This document shows positions 33,064-45,378 of a stretch of DNA of 64,000 nucleotides, piece by piece; position 1 is the stretch's first letter, and each line of letters opens with the position of its first letter. The notes under the pieces were generated by a model, which made no database searches, was not told the DNA's origin, and saw nothing but the letters and a program-made list of their open reading frames with translations. The stretch is from Betaproteobacteria bacterium HGW-Betaproteobacteria-3 (GTDB lineage: Bacteria > Pseudomonadota > Gammaproteobacteria > Burkholderiales > Burkholderiaceae_C), in the NCBI GenBank assembly GCA_002842205.1, contig PHCI01000023.1:1-64000 (forward strand). The letters are read 5' to 3'. The position numbers and the translations under genes are program-made.

Positions 33064-33393
33064 ATGGCCATCCCGCATGTAGCTTCCGGTGAACCGGTCG
33101 ATGTCCGCCCGTTGGGCAACCGGCTGGCGCAAGGTCAGACCCATGCGCTGTTCAAGACCGAAGGGCTGGAAGTGATCCGGCTGGTGTTGCCCCAGGGCAA
33201 GTCGATGCCGCCGCACGCCGTGGCGGGTGAGATCACCGTGCACTGCCTTGAGGGGCAAATCGATATCCAGACCGACGCGCGCAGCCAGGTGCTGGAAGCG
33301 GGTCAACTGCTGTACCTGGCTGGGGGCGTGACGCACAGCCTGGTCAGTCTGGTGGATGCCTCGGCATTGCTGACCATCGTCCTGCGCAAGTAG
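33064..33393 (+). CDS. Cupin-domain protein
   Basis: 109 residues with one small beta-barrel: LFKTEGLEVIRLVLPQGKSM, then PPHAVAGEITVHCLEGQIDI and LYLAGGVTHSLVSL. The His residues in PPHAVAGEI and VTHSL are the usual metal ligands. The ligand is unknown. It follows the nuclease-fold gene by 73 bp and may be a separate transcript. Confidence 0.8.
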   Translation: MAIPHVASGEPVDVRPLGNRLAQGQTHALFKTEGLEVIRLVLPQGKSMPPHAVAGEITVHCLEGQIDIQTDARSQVLEAGQLLYLAGGVTHSLVSLVDASALLTIVLRK

Positions 33394-33502
33394 GCCACTG
33401 CAAAGCGCCCGGCAGACAGGGCCGCGCCGGGGCGGCGTTGACGCGCCAAAGCACGGCGCGTCATACTGCAGGCCTCGATTCACTCTAAAAAAAGGTATTT
33501 CC

Positions 33503-33955
33503 ATGAAGCTTCTGCGCGTTCTCGCCGCCCTGGTTTTGTCTGCTGTTGTGTCGGTTGCCGGTGCCGCCGACGGCCTGATCGCCGTCAAAAGCCCGCACAG
33601 CGCCAAAGTCACGATGGACAAGTTCGAAGAAATCGTCAAACAGCGCGGCCTCAACGTGTTTGCGCGCGTTGACCATGCGGCTGGCGCGGCCAAGATCGGC
33701 AAGACCCTGCGCCCGACCGAAGTGCTGATCTTCGGCAACCCGCAAGGCGGCACGCCGTTCATGGAGTGCGCCCAGTCGGTGGGGATCGATCTGCCCCTGA
33801 AGGCGCTGGTCTGGGAAGACGCCTCGGCCCAGGTCTGGCTGGGCTACAACGACCCGGCGTTCCTGGCCCAGCGGCATGGCGTTGCGCAATGCCCGGTGGC
33901 CGAGAACCTGCGCAAGGCACTGGCGGGCCTGGCCGACGCGGCCGTGGCGCGTTAG
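33503..33955 (+). CDS. Secreted DUF302 protein
   Basis: 150 residues: signal peptide (MKLLRVLAALVLSAVVSVAG, cut near AGAAD) and a DUF302 domain with VTMDKFEEIVKQRGLNVFAR and RPTEVLIFGNPQGGTPFMEC. DUF302 proteins are small alpha/beta proteins often exported; the activity is not known. A perfect hairpin follows ten bases after the stop. Confidence 0.88.
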   Translation: MKLLRVLAALVLSAVVSVAGAADGLIAVKSPHSAKVTMDKFEEIVKQRGLNVFARVDHAAGAAKIGKTLRPTEVLIFGNPQGGTPFMECAQSVGIDLPLKALVWEDASAQVWLGYNDPAFLAQRHGVAQCPVAENLRKALAGLADAAVAR

Positions 33956-33964
33956 GCATGGCGA

Positions 33965-33989
33965 GGCCAATTTTTGAACAAAATTGGCC
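33965..33989. terminator. Perfect hairpin between convergent genes
   Basis: GGCCAATTTT (33965-33974) and AAAATTGGCC (33980-33989) form a 10-bp stem around a 5-nt loop. Its right arm is also the left flank of repeat copy 7. Without a T-run on either side it is an imperfect terminator, but its position after the DUF302 stop suits that role. Confidence 0.6.
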
Positions 33990-33991
33990 TT

Positions 33992-34023
33992 CAGCCCCCG
34001 TCAAATGGCGATAGTTTGCTTCA
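33992..34023 (+). repeat. 32-nt dispersed repeat, copy 7
   Basis: Core CAGCCCCCGTCAA to ATAGTTTGCTTCA; the final ATT is replaced. It lies between the convergent DUF302 and hybrid kinase genes. Confidence 0.88.
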
Positions 34024-34067
34024 AATAACGAAGCGTTCGGGGTCGGCCCCGCCTGCCGCAGGGGCCG

Positions 34068-36755
34068 TCAGACGGGCGTGACAGTGGCTGCGTCGGACAG
34101 CCAGTAGGCGATTTTCTTCAGCATTTCCTCAGGGTTGAAGGGCTTGCCAATGAAGTCGCTCATGCCGGCAGCACGCGCCCGTTCGCGGTGCTCGGGCAAT
34201 ACATTGGCCGTGATGGCGATCACCGGCGTTTGCGCGTAGCCGTCGAGTTTGCGGATTTCCCGAGTGGCCTGCAGACCGTCAAGCACGGGCATCTGCATGT
34301 CCATGAACACCAGGTCGTAGCGGTGGTTGCGGGCCTGCTGAATCGCCTGCTCGCCGTCCTCGGCCATGTCGACGGTCAGCTGGAGTTCGCCCAGCATTTG
34401 TTCGAGGATGATGCGGTTGATGGGTTCGTCGTCCACCACGAGCACGCGTTTGCCGTCAAACCGGGTGGGCAATGCGGGCTGCGTGGCGCTCAGGCACTGC
34501 GACGAGTTTTCGCTGCCGACGGCCACGTCGATCTCGAACCAGAACAGGCTGCCTTCGCCTTCACGGCTGTCCACCCCCACCTCGCCGCCCATGATGTGGG
34601 CCAGCTTGCGCGTGATGGACAGGCCCAGTCCGGTGCCGCCGTACTTGCGGGTGATGGAGCCATCGGCCTGCTCGAAGGCCTCGAAGATGCGCTGGCGCTT
34701 GGCTTCGGGAATGCCGACGCCGGTGTCGCGGACTTCAAAGCGCAGCCGCTGGCGGGCCGCGTCGCCGCCCACCACCCGGCCACTGACATGGACACTGCCG
34801 CTGTACGTGAACTTGACCGCGTTGCCCACCAGATTGACCAGCATTTGCAGGATGCGCATGGCGTCGCCACGCAGGCAGTGGGGCAGGTCGAAGTCGAGGT
34901 GGAAATCCAGCCCCTTGTCGCGCGCCTGGGCGCCGCAGATGGCGTCCAGCTTGTCGGCCAGCGCTGCGGGGGAAAAGTCTTCATTGACCAGATGCACATG
35001 GTCGGCCTCGATCTGGGCGAGGTTGAGCACGTCGTTGAGCACGTCGTGCATGTGCGCGGCTGCGCCCAGCAGCCGCCGGATCATTTCGCCGTCGGTGTCG
35101 TTGCCGGTATTGCGCAGCAAAATGTTGCCCAGGCCAATGATGCCGTGCAGCGGCGTGCGGATCTCATGGCTCATGTTGGCCAGGAAGGTGGACTTGGCCT
35201 TGGAGGCGGCTTCAGCCTCCCGCGTGCGCTCTTGAAGTTCGGTGTTTTTGGCTTCAATTTCCAGCTGGTAGTGGTGCACCTGGGTCAGGTCCACCACCGA
35301 AGCCAGCCACTGGCTGACTTCGCTCAGGTCGATGCGGACCAGCCCCACCTGCACGGGCACGTCGGCGCCATCGGGTCGCCGGGCGGTCAGGGCGCGCTGC
35401 GTGGTCGGCAATAGCGTGGGGCGGCGATGCGCGTCGGCGCCACTGATGGGCTCGGTCGTTGGCCCCATCACCCGCGGAATCAGCGTTTCGAGGCGTTGAC
35501 CCAAAAGGGTGGCTTCCTCGCGCTGGAGCAGGGTGCACAAGGACGGGTTGACCTGCACCATTTTGCCGTTCTCGTCCATCAACGCCATGCCGATGGGCAT
35601 GGCGTTGACCAACACGCCCAGATTTCGGGCCTGCCGCGCGGTCTGCCGGTTGCGCACGTAAAGGGTGCGCATGTAAATCGCTGTCAGTGCGCCTGCAAAC
35701 AGCATCACCACGATCAGGCTCCACTGCATCTGCGGGCGGATGCGCGCAGCGATCAGTTCTTCAAGCTGGCTTTGGGGTGCCAGGATGCGCAGCTGCATGT
35801 CGTCACCGGGGGTGCCGGGGGTCAGATCGACGGCGCGCAGGGTGCTGTAGAAAATCTCGCCACTGGCGCGCTGGCGCACCCGCCCGATGCCGCGCATGGC
35901 GGGCAGCGGCCCATCGGTGTCCAGTGACTCGAATTCGGCGCTCCAGGTCTGCGAAGGCTGCCCCATCTGGTCGCCGAAGGTGTGGCGCGGATCGGGGTGC
36001 AACAGGTAGTGGCCGCTGCTGGACGTCAGGTAGGTGGTGGCGCTCTTGATTTCGGATGCACCCAGCCGCTCGAGGAAGGGGCGCGCTTCCAGGGCCAGCA
36101 TCACCACGCCGAAAACCCGGCCTTCGCGGGTGCGCACGGCCGTGGCGGCGTTGAGCATCGGTCGGCGTGGCAGCTCGACCTGGCCTTGCGTCTCATTCAG
36201 CATCAACGGCGAGAAATAGTCCTCACCGGGGGCGCGCTCCAGGGCTTGCTGCAAAAGCGTGGGCAGTGCGGGTGGCGCGAAGGTTGACTCCGGCGCAATA
36301 TGCACCAGGCCAGCCTGGTCCTGCTCAATGCGTGAAATTTCCCGGGCATTGCCGTTGACCAGTTCGAACAGCTGAAACTTGAACACGGTGGACTTGCTGC
36401 GCAAAAAACCGGTGATGATTTCATCCAGCCGCTGTTGCCACAGCGCGCGAGGCGTGTGGTCCAGCGGATCCACGCCACCGTTTTGCAGGGCACGCCCCAT
36501 GCCGTTGATGGGGGGAATCTGCGACACAAAAGCCACATTGCGGCGCAGGTCTTCGAGCTGGTCGTCGATCACCGCGAGTTTGCGCTGCTCTTCCATGGCC
36601 AGTGTGCTGGCAAGGTCGCGGGCAATCTCGGCCCGCTGGTCGGAGCCGACGTATTCGTACAAGCCCAGCATGGCGATGGTCAGCACGCCAAAGGCCAGTG
36701 CCAGCATCAGTGGCAGTGCCTTGTCGGAAACCTTACCCAGCGTCAGTGGCGCCAT
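34068..36755 (-). CDS. Hybrid sensor histidine kinase/response regulator
   Basis: 895 residues. A first membrane helix (near 15-35), an extracellular Cache-like sensor of about 290 residues and a second helix ([17 protein letters not shown]) precede a PAS domain ([20 protein letters not shown]). The kinase core has [13 protein letters not shown] with His530, [24 protein letters not shown] and [12 protein letters not shown]. The C-terminal receiver has [11 protein letters not shown] and the phospho-acceptor Asp819 in [11 protein letters not shown]. No Hpt domain or partner regulator is adjacent, so the output path is unknown. GGAGGGGG precedes the start. Confidence 0.93.
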   Translation of the reverse strand: MAPLTLGKVSDKALPLMLALAFGVLTIAMLGLYEYVGSDQRAEIARDLASTLAMEEQRKLAVIDDQLEDLRRNVAFVSQIPPINGMGRALQNGGVDPLDHTPRALWQQRLDEIITGFLRSKSTVFKFQLFELVNGNAREISRIEQDQAGLVHIAPESTFAPPALPTLLQQALERAPGEDYFSPLMLNETQGQVELPRRPMLNAATAVRTREGRVFGVVMLALEARPFLERLGASEIKSATTYLTSSSGHYLLHPDPRHTFGDQMGQPSQTWSAEFESLDTDGPLPAMRGIGRVRQRASGEIFYSTLRAVDLTPGTPGDDMQLRILAPQSQLEELIAARIRPQMQWSLIVVMLFAGALTAIYMRTLYVRNRQTARQARNLGVLVNAMPIGMALMDENGKMVQVNPSLCTLLQREEATLLGQRLETLIPRVMGPTTEPISGADAHRRPTLLPTTQRALTARRPDGADVPVQVGLVRIDLSEVSQWLASVVDLTQVHHYQLEIEAKNTELQERTREAEAASKAKSTFLANMSHEIRTPLHGIIGLGNILLRNTGNDTDGEMIRRLLGAAAHMHDVLNDVLNLAQIEADHVHLVNEDFSPAALADKLDAICGAQARDKGLDFHLDFDLPHCLRGDAMRILQMLVNLVGNAVKFTYSGSVHVSGRVVGGDAARQRLRFEVRDTGVGIPEAKRQRIFEAFEQADGSITRKYGGTGLGLSITRKLAHIMGGEVGVDSREGEGSLFWFEIDVAVGSENSSQCLSATQPALPTRFDGKRVLVVDDEPINRIILEQMLGELQLTVDMAEDGEQAIQQARNHRYDLVFMDMQMPVLDGLQATREIRKLDGYAQTPVIAITANVLPEHRERARAAGMSDFIGKPFNPEEMLKKIAYWLSDAATVTPV

Positions 36756-36968
36756 GAACCCCCTCCGGGTGCATCATGGGCGAGCGTCCTGGGTCGTGGT
36801 GCACGCCCGGGAATGTCTTTGCGCCCATGCTTTCGTGACGATTGTTACCGCAAACAAGGCGCAGCGCCAAGCTCGGCAACGCCAACTATTTGTGCATTGG
36901 CATGTCTTTTTGAGGGATGGGCTGTCGTGCGCTTTGGGGCCGCACCAGAATGGTTCAGGCCGTGCGAT

Positions 36969-37616
36969 TCAGGCGGCGGCTTCCAGACCGTGCCGGAAGT
37001 GCTCGTGCATGCGCTGCGTGGCGACGGCCGGCTGGCGGTCGGCCAGTGCCTGCATGATTGCGCGGTGCTCGGCCAGCGACTCTTCAATGCGCCCGCTTTT
37101 GAGCAGCGAGTTGTGGCGGTTGAGCTTCATGACCTTGCGCAGGTCGGCCACCATCTGGTCGCGCCAGCGGTTGTCGGCAATCTCCAGCAGCCGCATGTGA
37201 AAGCGCTCGTTGATGGCAAAGAACTGTTCGCGGTCCACGTTGCCCGGCACGGCGGCGGCCTCCAGTTCGGCGTGCAGGGCCTGCAGGCTGGCCAGTTGTT
37301 CAGGGGTGGCGCGGGCGGCCACCACGCCAGCGGCGTCGCTTTCCAGCAGGCTCAACAAGTGGTACACATCGGTCAGGTCGCGTTCGGACACTTCGGTCAC
37401 GTAGGCACCGCGGCGCACTTTCATCGTGACCAGGCCTTCGGTCGCCAGCACCTTGAGCGCCTCGCGCAGCGGCGTGCGGCTGATGCCGTATTCCTCGGCC
37501 AGCTTGAGCTCGTCAACCCAGCTGCCGGGCTCGAGTTCGCGGTTGAAAATGCGCTGGCGCAGCAGCTCGGCCACCTCTTCATAGAGGGCGCGGTGGGACA
37601 GGGAAACAGCAGCCAT
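36969..37616 (-). CDS. GntR-family (FCD) transcriptional regulator
   Basis: 215 residues: N-terminal winged helix (LAEEYGISRTPLREALKVLA, then TEGLVTMKVRRGAYV) and C-terminal FCD ligand domain with His/Asp metal residues (INERFHMRLLEIADN, LAEHRAIMQALAD). It is divergent from scpA with 168 bp between starts, so it most likely controls the methylmalonyl/propionyl-CoA operon in response to an acyl-CoA or acid intermediate. The ligand is a guess. AT-rich DNA with ATAATTAT (37654-37661) is a possible operator centre. Confidence 0.88.
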   Translation of the reverse strand: MAAVSLSHRALYEEVAELLRQRIFNRELEPGSWVDELKLAEEYGISRTPLREALKVLATEGLVTMKVRRGAYVTEVSERDLTDVYHLLSLLESDAAGVVAARATPEQLASLQALHAELEAAAVPGNVDREQFFAINERFHMRLLEIADNRWRDQMVADLRKVMKLNRHNSLLKSGRIEESLAEHRAIMQALADRQPAVATQRMHEHFRHGLEAAA

Positions 37617-37693
37617 GGGGCGAATTGTAAGGCAGGAACAATATTCTGAATCAATAATTATGAATGATGTAAACTTGGAAAAACCCCTCCAGT

Positions 37694-37753
37694 CCGTTCG
37701 GGCTGAGCGCGTTGAAGCCCTCCCGGGGCCTTCGACAGGCTCAGGGCGAACGG
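37694..37753. repeat. Intact GTTCGGGCTGAGC inverted repeat
   Basis: Arms of about 27 bp: CCGTTCGGGCTGAGCGCG on the left and CAGGCTCAGGGCGAACGG on the right. It lies between the gntR promoter and the scpA start, so any scpA transcript starting further up carries this strong hairpin in its leader. Confidence 0.85.
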
Positions 37754-37784
37754 TGTGAATCGAGACCGCGAACGGTACCCGGCC

Positions 37785-39941
<2,157 letters not shown>

Positions 39942-39969
39942 GACAACAACCATCCGCATGCCATCCCGC

Positions 39970-39996
39970 CCGTTCGGGCTGAGCTTGTCGAAGCCC
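39970..39996. repeat. Single arm of the GTTCGGGCTGAGC repeat
   Basis: CCGTTCGGGCTGAGCTTG then TCGAAGCCC, one arm only, in the 72-bp gap between scpA and the fused gene. Its partner arms appear inside that gene at 40295-40350. Confidence 0.85.
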
Positions 39997-40013
39997 TTGC
40001 CTGTCCGGTCAAA

Positions 40014-41417
40014 GTGAAACCCTTCTACGTCTACATGCTGCGGTGCGGCGACGGCTCGTATTACACGGGCCAGACTGACGATATGGATTCGCGAATGCAG
40101 CAGCATGAGGCGGGCGAAATCGGCTATACGGCGACCCGCAAGCCTGTCGAGTTGGTTTGGCAGGGCGAATTCGAGACGCGTGAAGGTGCGATTGCTTTTG
40201 AACAGCAGATCAAGGGCTGGTCACGGGCCAAGAAAGAGGCCTTGATGGCTGGAGATTGGGCGCGGGTTCAGGAACTGGCGAAGTCAAAATCCACCGTTCA
40301 CCCTGAGCCGGTCGAAGGGCTCGCGGGGCTTCGACAGGCTCAGCCCGAACGGAAGGGGGCTCAGCCCGAACGGGAGGGGGCTCAGCCCGAACGGAGTGGG
40401 GTGCGACCAGAACAGCATTTGGTCGATCGCATTCTCGACAAAGACAGCACCACCCAGCGCCGCGCCATCGCCAAAGCCATCACGCTGCTCGAATCCACCC
40501 GCGCCGACCACCGCGCGCAAGGCGACGAACTGCTCACGGCCTTGCTGCCCCACACCGGCAAGTCTTTCCGCCTGGGCATCAGCGGCGTGCCCGGCGTCGG
40601 CAAATCGACTTTTATTGAAGTGCTGGGCTTGTACTTGATCGAGCAAGGCCACCGCGTGGCGGTGCTGACCATCGACCCGTCCAGCACCGTCTCGGGCGGC
40701 TCGATCCTGGGCGACAAGACGCGCATGGAAAAGCTCTCGGTGCACGAGCGCGCCTACATCCGGCCCAGCCCGTCCAGCGGCACGCTGGGCGGCGTGGCCG
40801 AGAAAACCCGCGAGGCGATGCTGGTGTGCGAGGCCGCGGGCTACGACGTGGTGATCGTCGAAACCGTGGGTGTGGGCCAGAGCGAAACGGCCGTGGCCGG
40901 CATGACCGACATGTTCGTGCTGATGCAGTTGCCCAATGCCGGCGACGATCTGCAGGCCATCAAGAAGGGCGTGATGGAGCTGGCCGATCTGGTGGTCATC
41001 AACAAGGCCGATCTGGACCCTGACGCCGCGACGCGGGCCCAGGCGCAGATCGTCTCGTCGCTGCGGCTGCTGGGGCAGCATGGCCATCCCGACCATGCGC
41101 ACCATGACCCGAAGATCTGGCACCCGCAGGCCATTCAACTGAGCGCACTGCACGGCAGCGGGGTGGACGCGTTCTGGACCGCGGTGTCGTCGTTCAGGGC
41201 GCTGCAGCAGGGCAACGGGCACCTGGCGGCGCGCCGCCAGCACCAGGCGCTGGCGTGGATGTGGGAGCGCATCGATGCCGGTCTCAAGCACGCCTTCCGG
41301 CACGACGCGCAGGTGGCGGCGCTGCTGCCGCGCATCATTGCCGAGGTGGCCGCAGGGCGGCTGGCAGCCTCCACTGCGGCAAGAAATCTGCTTCAAGCCC
41401 ACGGCAAACGGTCATAG
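40014..41417 (+). CDS. meaB: GIY-YIG domain joined to MeaB-type mutase chaperone GTPase
   Basis: 467-residue continuous frame with two unrelated parts. Residues 1-90 are a GIY-YIG nuclease domain of the YhbQ type ([20 protein letters not shown]). Residues 96-130 translate an intergenic repeat, including three AQPERxG heptads. From about 132 the frame is MeaB/ArgK, the GTPase that loads and protects methylmalonyl-CoA mutase: Walker [10 protein letters not shown] (Lys197), [10 protein letters not shown] and NKADLD. MeaB could also be made separately from the GTG at 40401, which has GGAG four bases upstream. The stop codon lies in dispersed repeat copy 9. Confidence 0.85.
   Translation: MKPFYVYMLRCGDGSYYTGQTDDMDSRMQQHEAGEIGYTATRKPVELVWQGEFETREGAIAFEQQIKGWSRAKKEALMAGDWARVQELAKSKSTVHPEPVEGLAGLRQAQPERKGAQPEREGAQPERSGVRPEQHLVDRILDKDSTTQRRAIAKAITLLESTRADHRAQGDELLTALLPHTGKSFRLGISGVPGVGKSTFIEVLGLYLIEQGHRVAVLTIDPSSTVSGGSILGDKTRMEKLSVHERAYIRPSPSSGTLGGVAEKTREAMLVCEAAGYDVVIVETVGVGQSETAVAGMTDMFVLMQLPNAGDDLQAIKKGVMELADLVVINKADLDPDAATRAQAQIVSSLRLLGQHGHPDHAHHDPKIWHPQAIQLSALHGSGVDAFWTAVSSFRALQQGNGHLAARRQHQALAWMWERIDAGLKHAFRHDAQVAALLPRIIAEVAAGRLAASTAARNLLQAHGKRS
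40295..40401 (+). repeat. Repeat array in the coding linker, with three 21-nt units
   Basis: Two arms of the GTTCGGGCTGAGC family (CCCTGAGCCGGTCGAAGGGC and GGCTTCGACAGGCTCAGCCC) are followed by three tandem 21-nt units at 40339-40359, 40360-40380 and 40381-40401. Each begins CTCAGCCCGAACGG. Units are a multiple of three, so they preserve the frame. Confidence 0.9.
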
Positions 41418-41426
41418 TTAGCTACC
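41395..41426 (+). repeat. 32-nt dispersed repeat, copy 9 (meaB stop codon)
   Basis: Core AAGCCCACGGCAA to TAGTTAGCTACC, with right flank GAAAACATAGTATTTTTG. It supplies the last codons (QAHGKRS) and the TAG stop of meaB, in the same phase as copies 2, 4 and 8. Confidence 0.75.
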
Positions 41427-41455
41427 GAAAACATAGTATTTTTGAGGACGACACC

Positions 41456-42988
41456 ATGCACGACATTCTTGAACAGCTGGAAAATAAACGCGCCGCCGCC
41501 CGCCTCGGGGGCGGGCAAAAGCGCATTGACGCGCAGCACAAAAAAGGCAAGCTCACCGCGCGCGAGCGGCTGGGGTTGCTGCTGGACGAGGGCACGTTCG
41601 AAGAGTGGGACATGTTCGTCGAGCACCGCTGTGTCGATTTCGGCATGCAGGACCAGAAGATTCCGGGTGACGGCGTGGTCACCGGCTACGGCATGATCAA
41701 CGGACGCCTGGTGTTCGTGTTCAGCCAGGATTTCACGGTGTTTGGCGGCGCGCTCAGCGAGGCCCATGCCGAAAAAATCTGCAAGATCATGGACCAGGCC
41801 ATGAAGGTCGGCGCACCGGTGATCGGCCTCAACGATTCGGGCGGCGCCCGCATCCAGGAAGGTGTGGCCTCATTGGGCGGTTATGCCGACGTGTTCCAGC
41901 GCAACGTGATGGCCAGTGGCGTGGTGCCGCAGATCAGCATGATCATGGGGCCGTCGGCCGGTGGCGCGGTGTATTCGCCGGCCATGACGGACTTCATCTT
42001 CATGGTCAAGGACAGCAGCTACATGTTCGTCACCGGCCCCGAGGTGGTGAAGACCGTGACGCACGAGGAGGTGACCGCCGAAGAGCTGGGCGGCGCCGTC
42101 ACCCACACCACCCGCAGCGGCGTGGCCGATCTGGCGTTCGAGAACGACGTGGAGGCGCTGCTGATGCTGCGTCGCCTGTACAACTACCTGCCGCTGTCCA
42201 ACCGGGAGAAAGCCCCGGTGCGCCCCAGCGGCGACCCGGCCGGCCGCATGGAGCTGAGCCTGGACACGCTGGTGCCCGACAACGCCAACAAGCCGTATGA
42301 CATGAAGGAGCTGATCCTCAAGACGGTGGACGACGGCGACTTCTTCGAGTTGCAGCCCGAATACGCCAAGAACATCCTGATCGGCTTTGCCCGCATGGAA
42401 GGCCAGTCGGTGGGCATCGTGGCCAACCAGCCGCTGGTGCTGGCCGGCTGCCTGGACATCAAGAGCAGCATCAAGGCGGCGCGCTTCGTGCGCTTTTGTG
42501 ATGCCTTCAACATCCCCGTGCTCACCTTTGTGGACGTGCCAGGCTTCCTGCCCGGCACCACGCAGGAATACGGCGGCATCATCAAGCACGGCGCCAAACT
42601 GCTCTATGCCTACGCCGAGTGCACGGTGCCCAAGATCACCGTGATCACCCGCAAGGCCTACGGCGGCGCCTACGACGTGATGGCCTCCAAGCACTTGCGT
42701 GGCGACGTGAACTTTGCCTGGCCCAACGCCGAGATTGCGGTGATGGGTGCCAAGGGTGCGGTGGAGATCATCTTCCGCGAAGACAAGGGAGATCCTGCGA
42801 AATTGGTGGCCAGGGAAGCCGAGTACAAGGCCCGTTTTGCCAATCCGTTTGTGGCTGGCGCGCGTGGGTTCATTGACGACGTGATCCTGCCGCACGAAAC
42901 GCGCAAGCGCATCTGCCGGTCGCTGGTGATGCTCAAGGACAAGAAAATCGAGAACCCTTGGCGCAAGCACGGGAACATTCCGCTGTGA
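41456..42988 (+). CDS. pccB: Propionyl-CoA carboxylase, carboxyltransferase (beta) subunit
   Basis: 510 residues with two crotonase-like halves. [20 protein letters not shown] and [20 protein letters not shown] begin the family; [13 protein letters not shown] and [12 protein letters not shown] form the N-terminal oxyanion pocket and [20 protein letters not shown] the C-terminal one. It transfers CO2 from biotin to propionyl-CoA. Neighbouring scpA, meaB and pccA favour propionyl- over acetyl- or methylcrotonyl-CoA. It starts 38 bp after meaB. Confidence 0.95.
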   Translation: MHDILEQLENKRAAARLGGGQKRIDAQHKKGKLTARERLGLLLDEGTFEEWDMFVEHRCVDFGMQDQKIPGDGVVTGYGMINGRLVFVFSQDFTVFGGALSEAHAEKICKIMDQAMKVGAPVIGLNDSGGARIQEGVASLGGYADVFQRNVMASGVVPQISMIMGPSAGGAVYSPAMTDFIFMVKDSSYMFVTGPEVVKTVTHEEVTAEELGGAVTHTTRSGVADLAFENDVEALLMLRRLYNYLPLSNREKAPVRPSGDPAGRMELSLDTLVPDNANKPYDMKELILKTVDDGDFFELQPEYAKNILIGFARMEGQSVGIVANQPLVLAGCLDIKSSIKAARFVRFCDAFNIPVLTFVDVPGFLPGTTQEYGGIIKHGAKLLYAYAECTVPKITVITRKAYGGAYDVMASKHLRGDVNFAWPNAEIAVMGAKGAVEIIFREDKGDPAKLVAREAEYKARFANPFVAGARGFIDDVILPHETRKRICRSLVMLKDKKIENPWRKHGNIPL

Positions 42989-43023
42989 GCGCCCTTCGTT
43001 TGCTGAGGGGTTTCCAGCGCTCC

Positions 43024-43111
43024 GGGACGGACTGCCTGAGCGCTTTGCTCCGTGTCCCCCGGCCTTCGGCCTCCTCCTTGACCTGCGCAAAGCGCTCAGG
43101 CAGCCCGTCCC
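43024..43111. repeat. 25-bp inverted repeat between pccB and pccA
   Basis: Arms at 43024-43048 (starts GGGACGGACTGCCTGAG) and 43087-43111 (ends CAGGCAGCCCGTCCC) pair at 24 of 25 positions. The 38-nt loop contains a small GGCC-TTC-GGCC hairpin. The rest of the 312-bp gap (42989-43300) is GC-rich without a gene; GGAGA precedes pccA. Confidence 0.85.
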
Positions 43112-43300
43112 TCGGTAAAAGGCTGTCGTTCGCCCTGGCAAGTACACAACCTCCCTTCGCAGCAACGGGCGCAGCGTGTCTGCCGCAGCGAGGTAAAGGA
43201 GGAGCGCGCAGCGCGGGGGACACGAGCGGAGGCGGATACGTTGTGGCCGTTGCGGGCACAGAACAAAAAGCAAGAACGCATTCCTGAACCGGAGACCGAT

Positions 43301-45349
43301 ATGTTTACGAAGATACTGATCGCCAACCGCGGCGAAATCGCCTGCCGCGTCATCACCACCGCCCGCAAGATGGGCATCCAGACCGTGGCCGTCTATTCCG
43401 AGGCCGACCGCGACGCGCGTCACGTGCTGCTGGCCGACGAGGCGGTGCACATCGGCCCGGCCGCCAGCCGTGAAAGCTACCTCGTGGCTGACAAGATCAT
43501 CGCCGCGTGCAAGCAGACGGGCGCGCAGGCCGTGCATCCGGGCTACGGCTTTTTGAGCGAGAACGCGGCGTTTGCCAAACGGGTGGAAGAAGAGGGCATT
43601 GTTTTCATTGGCCCCAAACACCATTCGATCGGTGCGATGGGCGACAAGATCGAGTCGAAGAAACTGGCAGGCAAGGCCGGGGTGAACTGCATCCCCGGTG
43701 TCAACGATGCCATCGACACGCCGGAGAACGCGGTGGAGATCGCCAAGGGCATCGGCTACCCGGTGATGATCAAGGCCAGCGCCGGTGGCGGTGGCAAGGG
43801 GCTGCGCGTGGCCTTCAACGACAAGGAAGCATTCGAGGGCTTCACGAGCTGCCGCAACGAAGCGCGCAACAGTTTTGGCGATGACCGGGTGTTCATCGAG
43901 AAGTTTGTCGAGGAGCCGCGCCACATCGAGGTCCAGCTGATCGGTGACGCGCACGGCAATGTGCTCTACCTGAACGAGCGCGAATGCTCGATCCAGCGCC
44001 GCCACCAGAAGGTAATTGAAGAAGCCCCGTCCCCCTTCATCAGCGACGCCACCCGCAAGGCCATGGGCGAGCAGGCCGTGGCGCTGGCCAGGGCCGTCCA
44101 ATACCAGAGCGCGGGCACGGTGGAGTTTGTGGTCGGCAAGGACCAGAGCTTCTACTTTCTGGAAATGAACACCCGCCTGCAGGTGGAGCACCCGGTCACG
44201 GAGTGCATCACCGGCCTGGACCTGGTGGAACTGATGATTCGTGTGGCGGCTGGCGAAAAGCTGCCGCTTACGCAGGCCGAGGTCCAGCGCAACGGCTGGG
44301 CCATCGAGTGCCGCATCAACGCCGAGGACCCGTTCCGCAACTTCCTGCCGTCCACCGGCCGGCTGGTGCGCTTTGCGCCGCCCGCGCAGACGATGTTCCA
44401 GTCCAACACGGCCGACCTGCTGGGCGTGCGTGTGGACACCGGCGTGCAGGACGGCGGCGAGATCCCGATGTTCTACGACTCGATGATCGCCAAGCTCATC
44501 GTGCACGGTAAAGACCGCAACGACGCAATTGCCAAGATGCGCGAGGCGCTCAATGGTTTTGTGATTCGAGGCGTCAGCAGCAACATCCCGTTCCAGGCGG
44601 CGCTGCTGGCGCATCCGCGGTTTGTCAAGGGCGACTTCAACACGGGCTTCATCGCCGAGCAATATGGCAAGGGGTTTTCGGCCGAAGACGTGCCGCACGA
44701 CGACCCGGACTTTCTGGTGGCGCTGGCCGCCTTTGTGCGACGCAAGTCACGCGAGCGCACGGCCGGACTCACGGGGCAATTGCCGGGCTACGGCGTGCAG
44801 GTGGGCAAAGACTACGCGGTGGTCACGCTGGGCGTGGGTGGCAAGAACCTGTACACGGCGGTGCACGTGGACGAGTTCGTGGGGGAGCGAGGCTCGGCCA
44901 CCGTCACGGTGAATGGCAAGAGCTTTGCCATCTGCAGCCCGTCGCGACTGAATGACATCGCCATTGTCGGCACGGTCAATGGCCAGCCGTTCACGGCGCA
45001 GGTGGAACGTGGCACGCCGAAAAACCCGCTGGCCCTGCAGGTCCAGCACAACGGCACGCGCATCGAAGTGCTGGTCGGATCGCCGCGCATGGCCGAGCTG
45101 CACCGGCTCATGCCGTTCAAGGCGCCGCCCGACATGAGCCGTTTTGTGCTTTCGCCCATGCCCGGGCTGCTGGTGGATGTGGCCGTGCAACCCGGCCAGA
45201 AGGTCCAGGCGGGCGAGCGCGTGGCCGTGATCGAGGCGATGAAAATGGAAAACGTGTTGTTCGCCGCCGCCGACGGCGTGGTGGGCAAGGTGCTGGCGGC
45301 CAAGGGCGAGAGCCTGACGGTGGACCAGCCGATCATTGAATTTGCCTGA
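43301..45349 (+). CDS. pccA: Propionyl-CoA carboxylase, biotin carboxylase (alpha) subunit
   Basis: 682 residues. The biotin carboxylase domain starts [18 protein letters not shown], with the ATP-grasp loop [13 protein letters not shown] and [17 protein letters not shown] linker follows, and the C-terminal biotinyl domain carries EAMKMEN with the biotinylated Lys648. Start at 43301 behind GGAGA. Works with PccB; the distance from pccB (312 bp with a large inverted repeat) is unusually long for an operon pair. Confidence 0.95.
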   Translation: MFTKILIANRGEIACRVITTARKMGIQTVAVYSEADRDARHVLLADEAVHIGPAASRESYLVADKIIAACKQTGAQAVHPGYGFLSENAAFAKRVEEEGIVFIGPKHHSIGAMGDKIESKKLAGKAGVNCIPGVNDAIDTPENAVEIAKGIGYPVMIKASAGGGGKGLRVAFNDKEAFEGFTSCRNEARNSFGDDRVFIEKFVEEPRHIEVQLIGDAHGNVLYLNERECSIQRRHQKVIEEAPSPFISDATRKAMGEQAVALARAVQYQSAGTVEFVVGKDQSFYFLEMNTRLQVEHPVTECITGLDLVELMIRVAAGEKLPLTQAEVQRNGWAIECRINAEDPFRNFLPSTGRLVRFAPPAQTMFQSNTADLLGVRVDTGVQDGGEIPMFYDSMIAKLIVHGKDRNDAIAKMREALNGFVIRGVSSNIPFQAALLAHPRFVKGDFNTGFIAEQYGKGFSAEDVPHDDPDFLVALAAFVRRKSRERTAGLTGQLPGYGVQVGKDYAVVTLGVGGKNLYTAVHVDEFVGERGSATVTVNGKSFAICSPSRLNDIAIVGTVNGQPFTAQVERGTPKNPLALQVQHNGTRIEVLVGSPRMAELHRLMPFKAPPDMSRFVLSPMPGLLVDVAVQPGQKVQAGERVAVIEAMKMENVLFAAADGVVGKVLAAKGESLTVDQPIIEFA

Positions 45350-45378
45350 GCTGGCCTTGGTTTAACCTGGAATCCCAC

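Noticed and set aside
37640-37665. Specific GntR operator in the gntR-scpA gap
   Set aside because: ATAATTAT and weak ATTC/GAAT arms are present, but they do not fit a known FCD operator well enough to call a site.
41870-44698. Very long open frame (942 codons) on the minus strand across pccB and pccA
   Set aside because: It is the antisense of two clear carboxylase genes, rich in His/Arg/Gly with no domain; a by-product of high GC in third positions.
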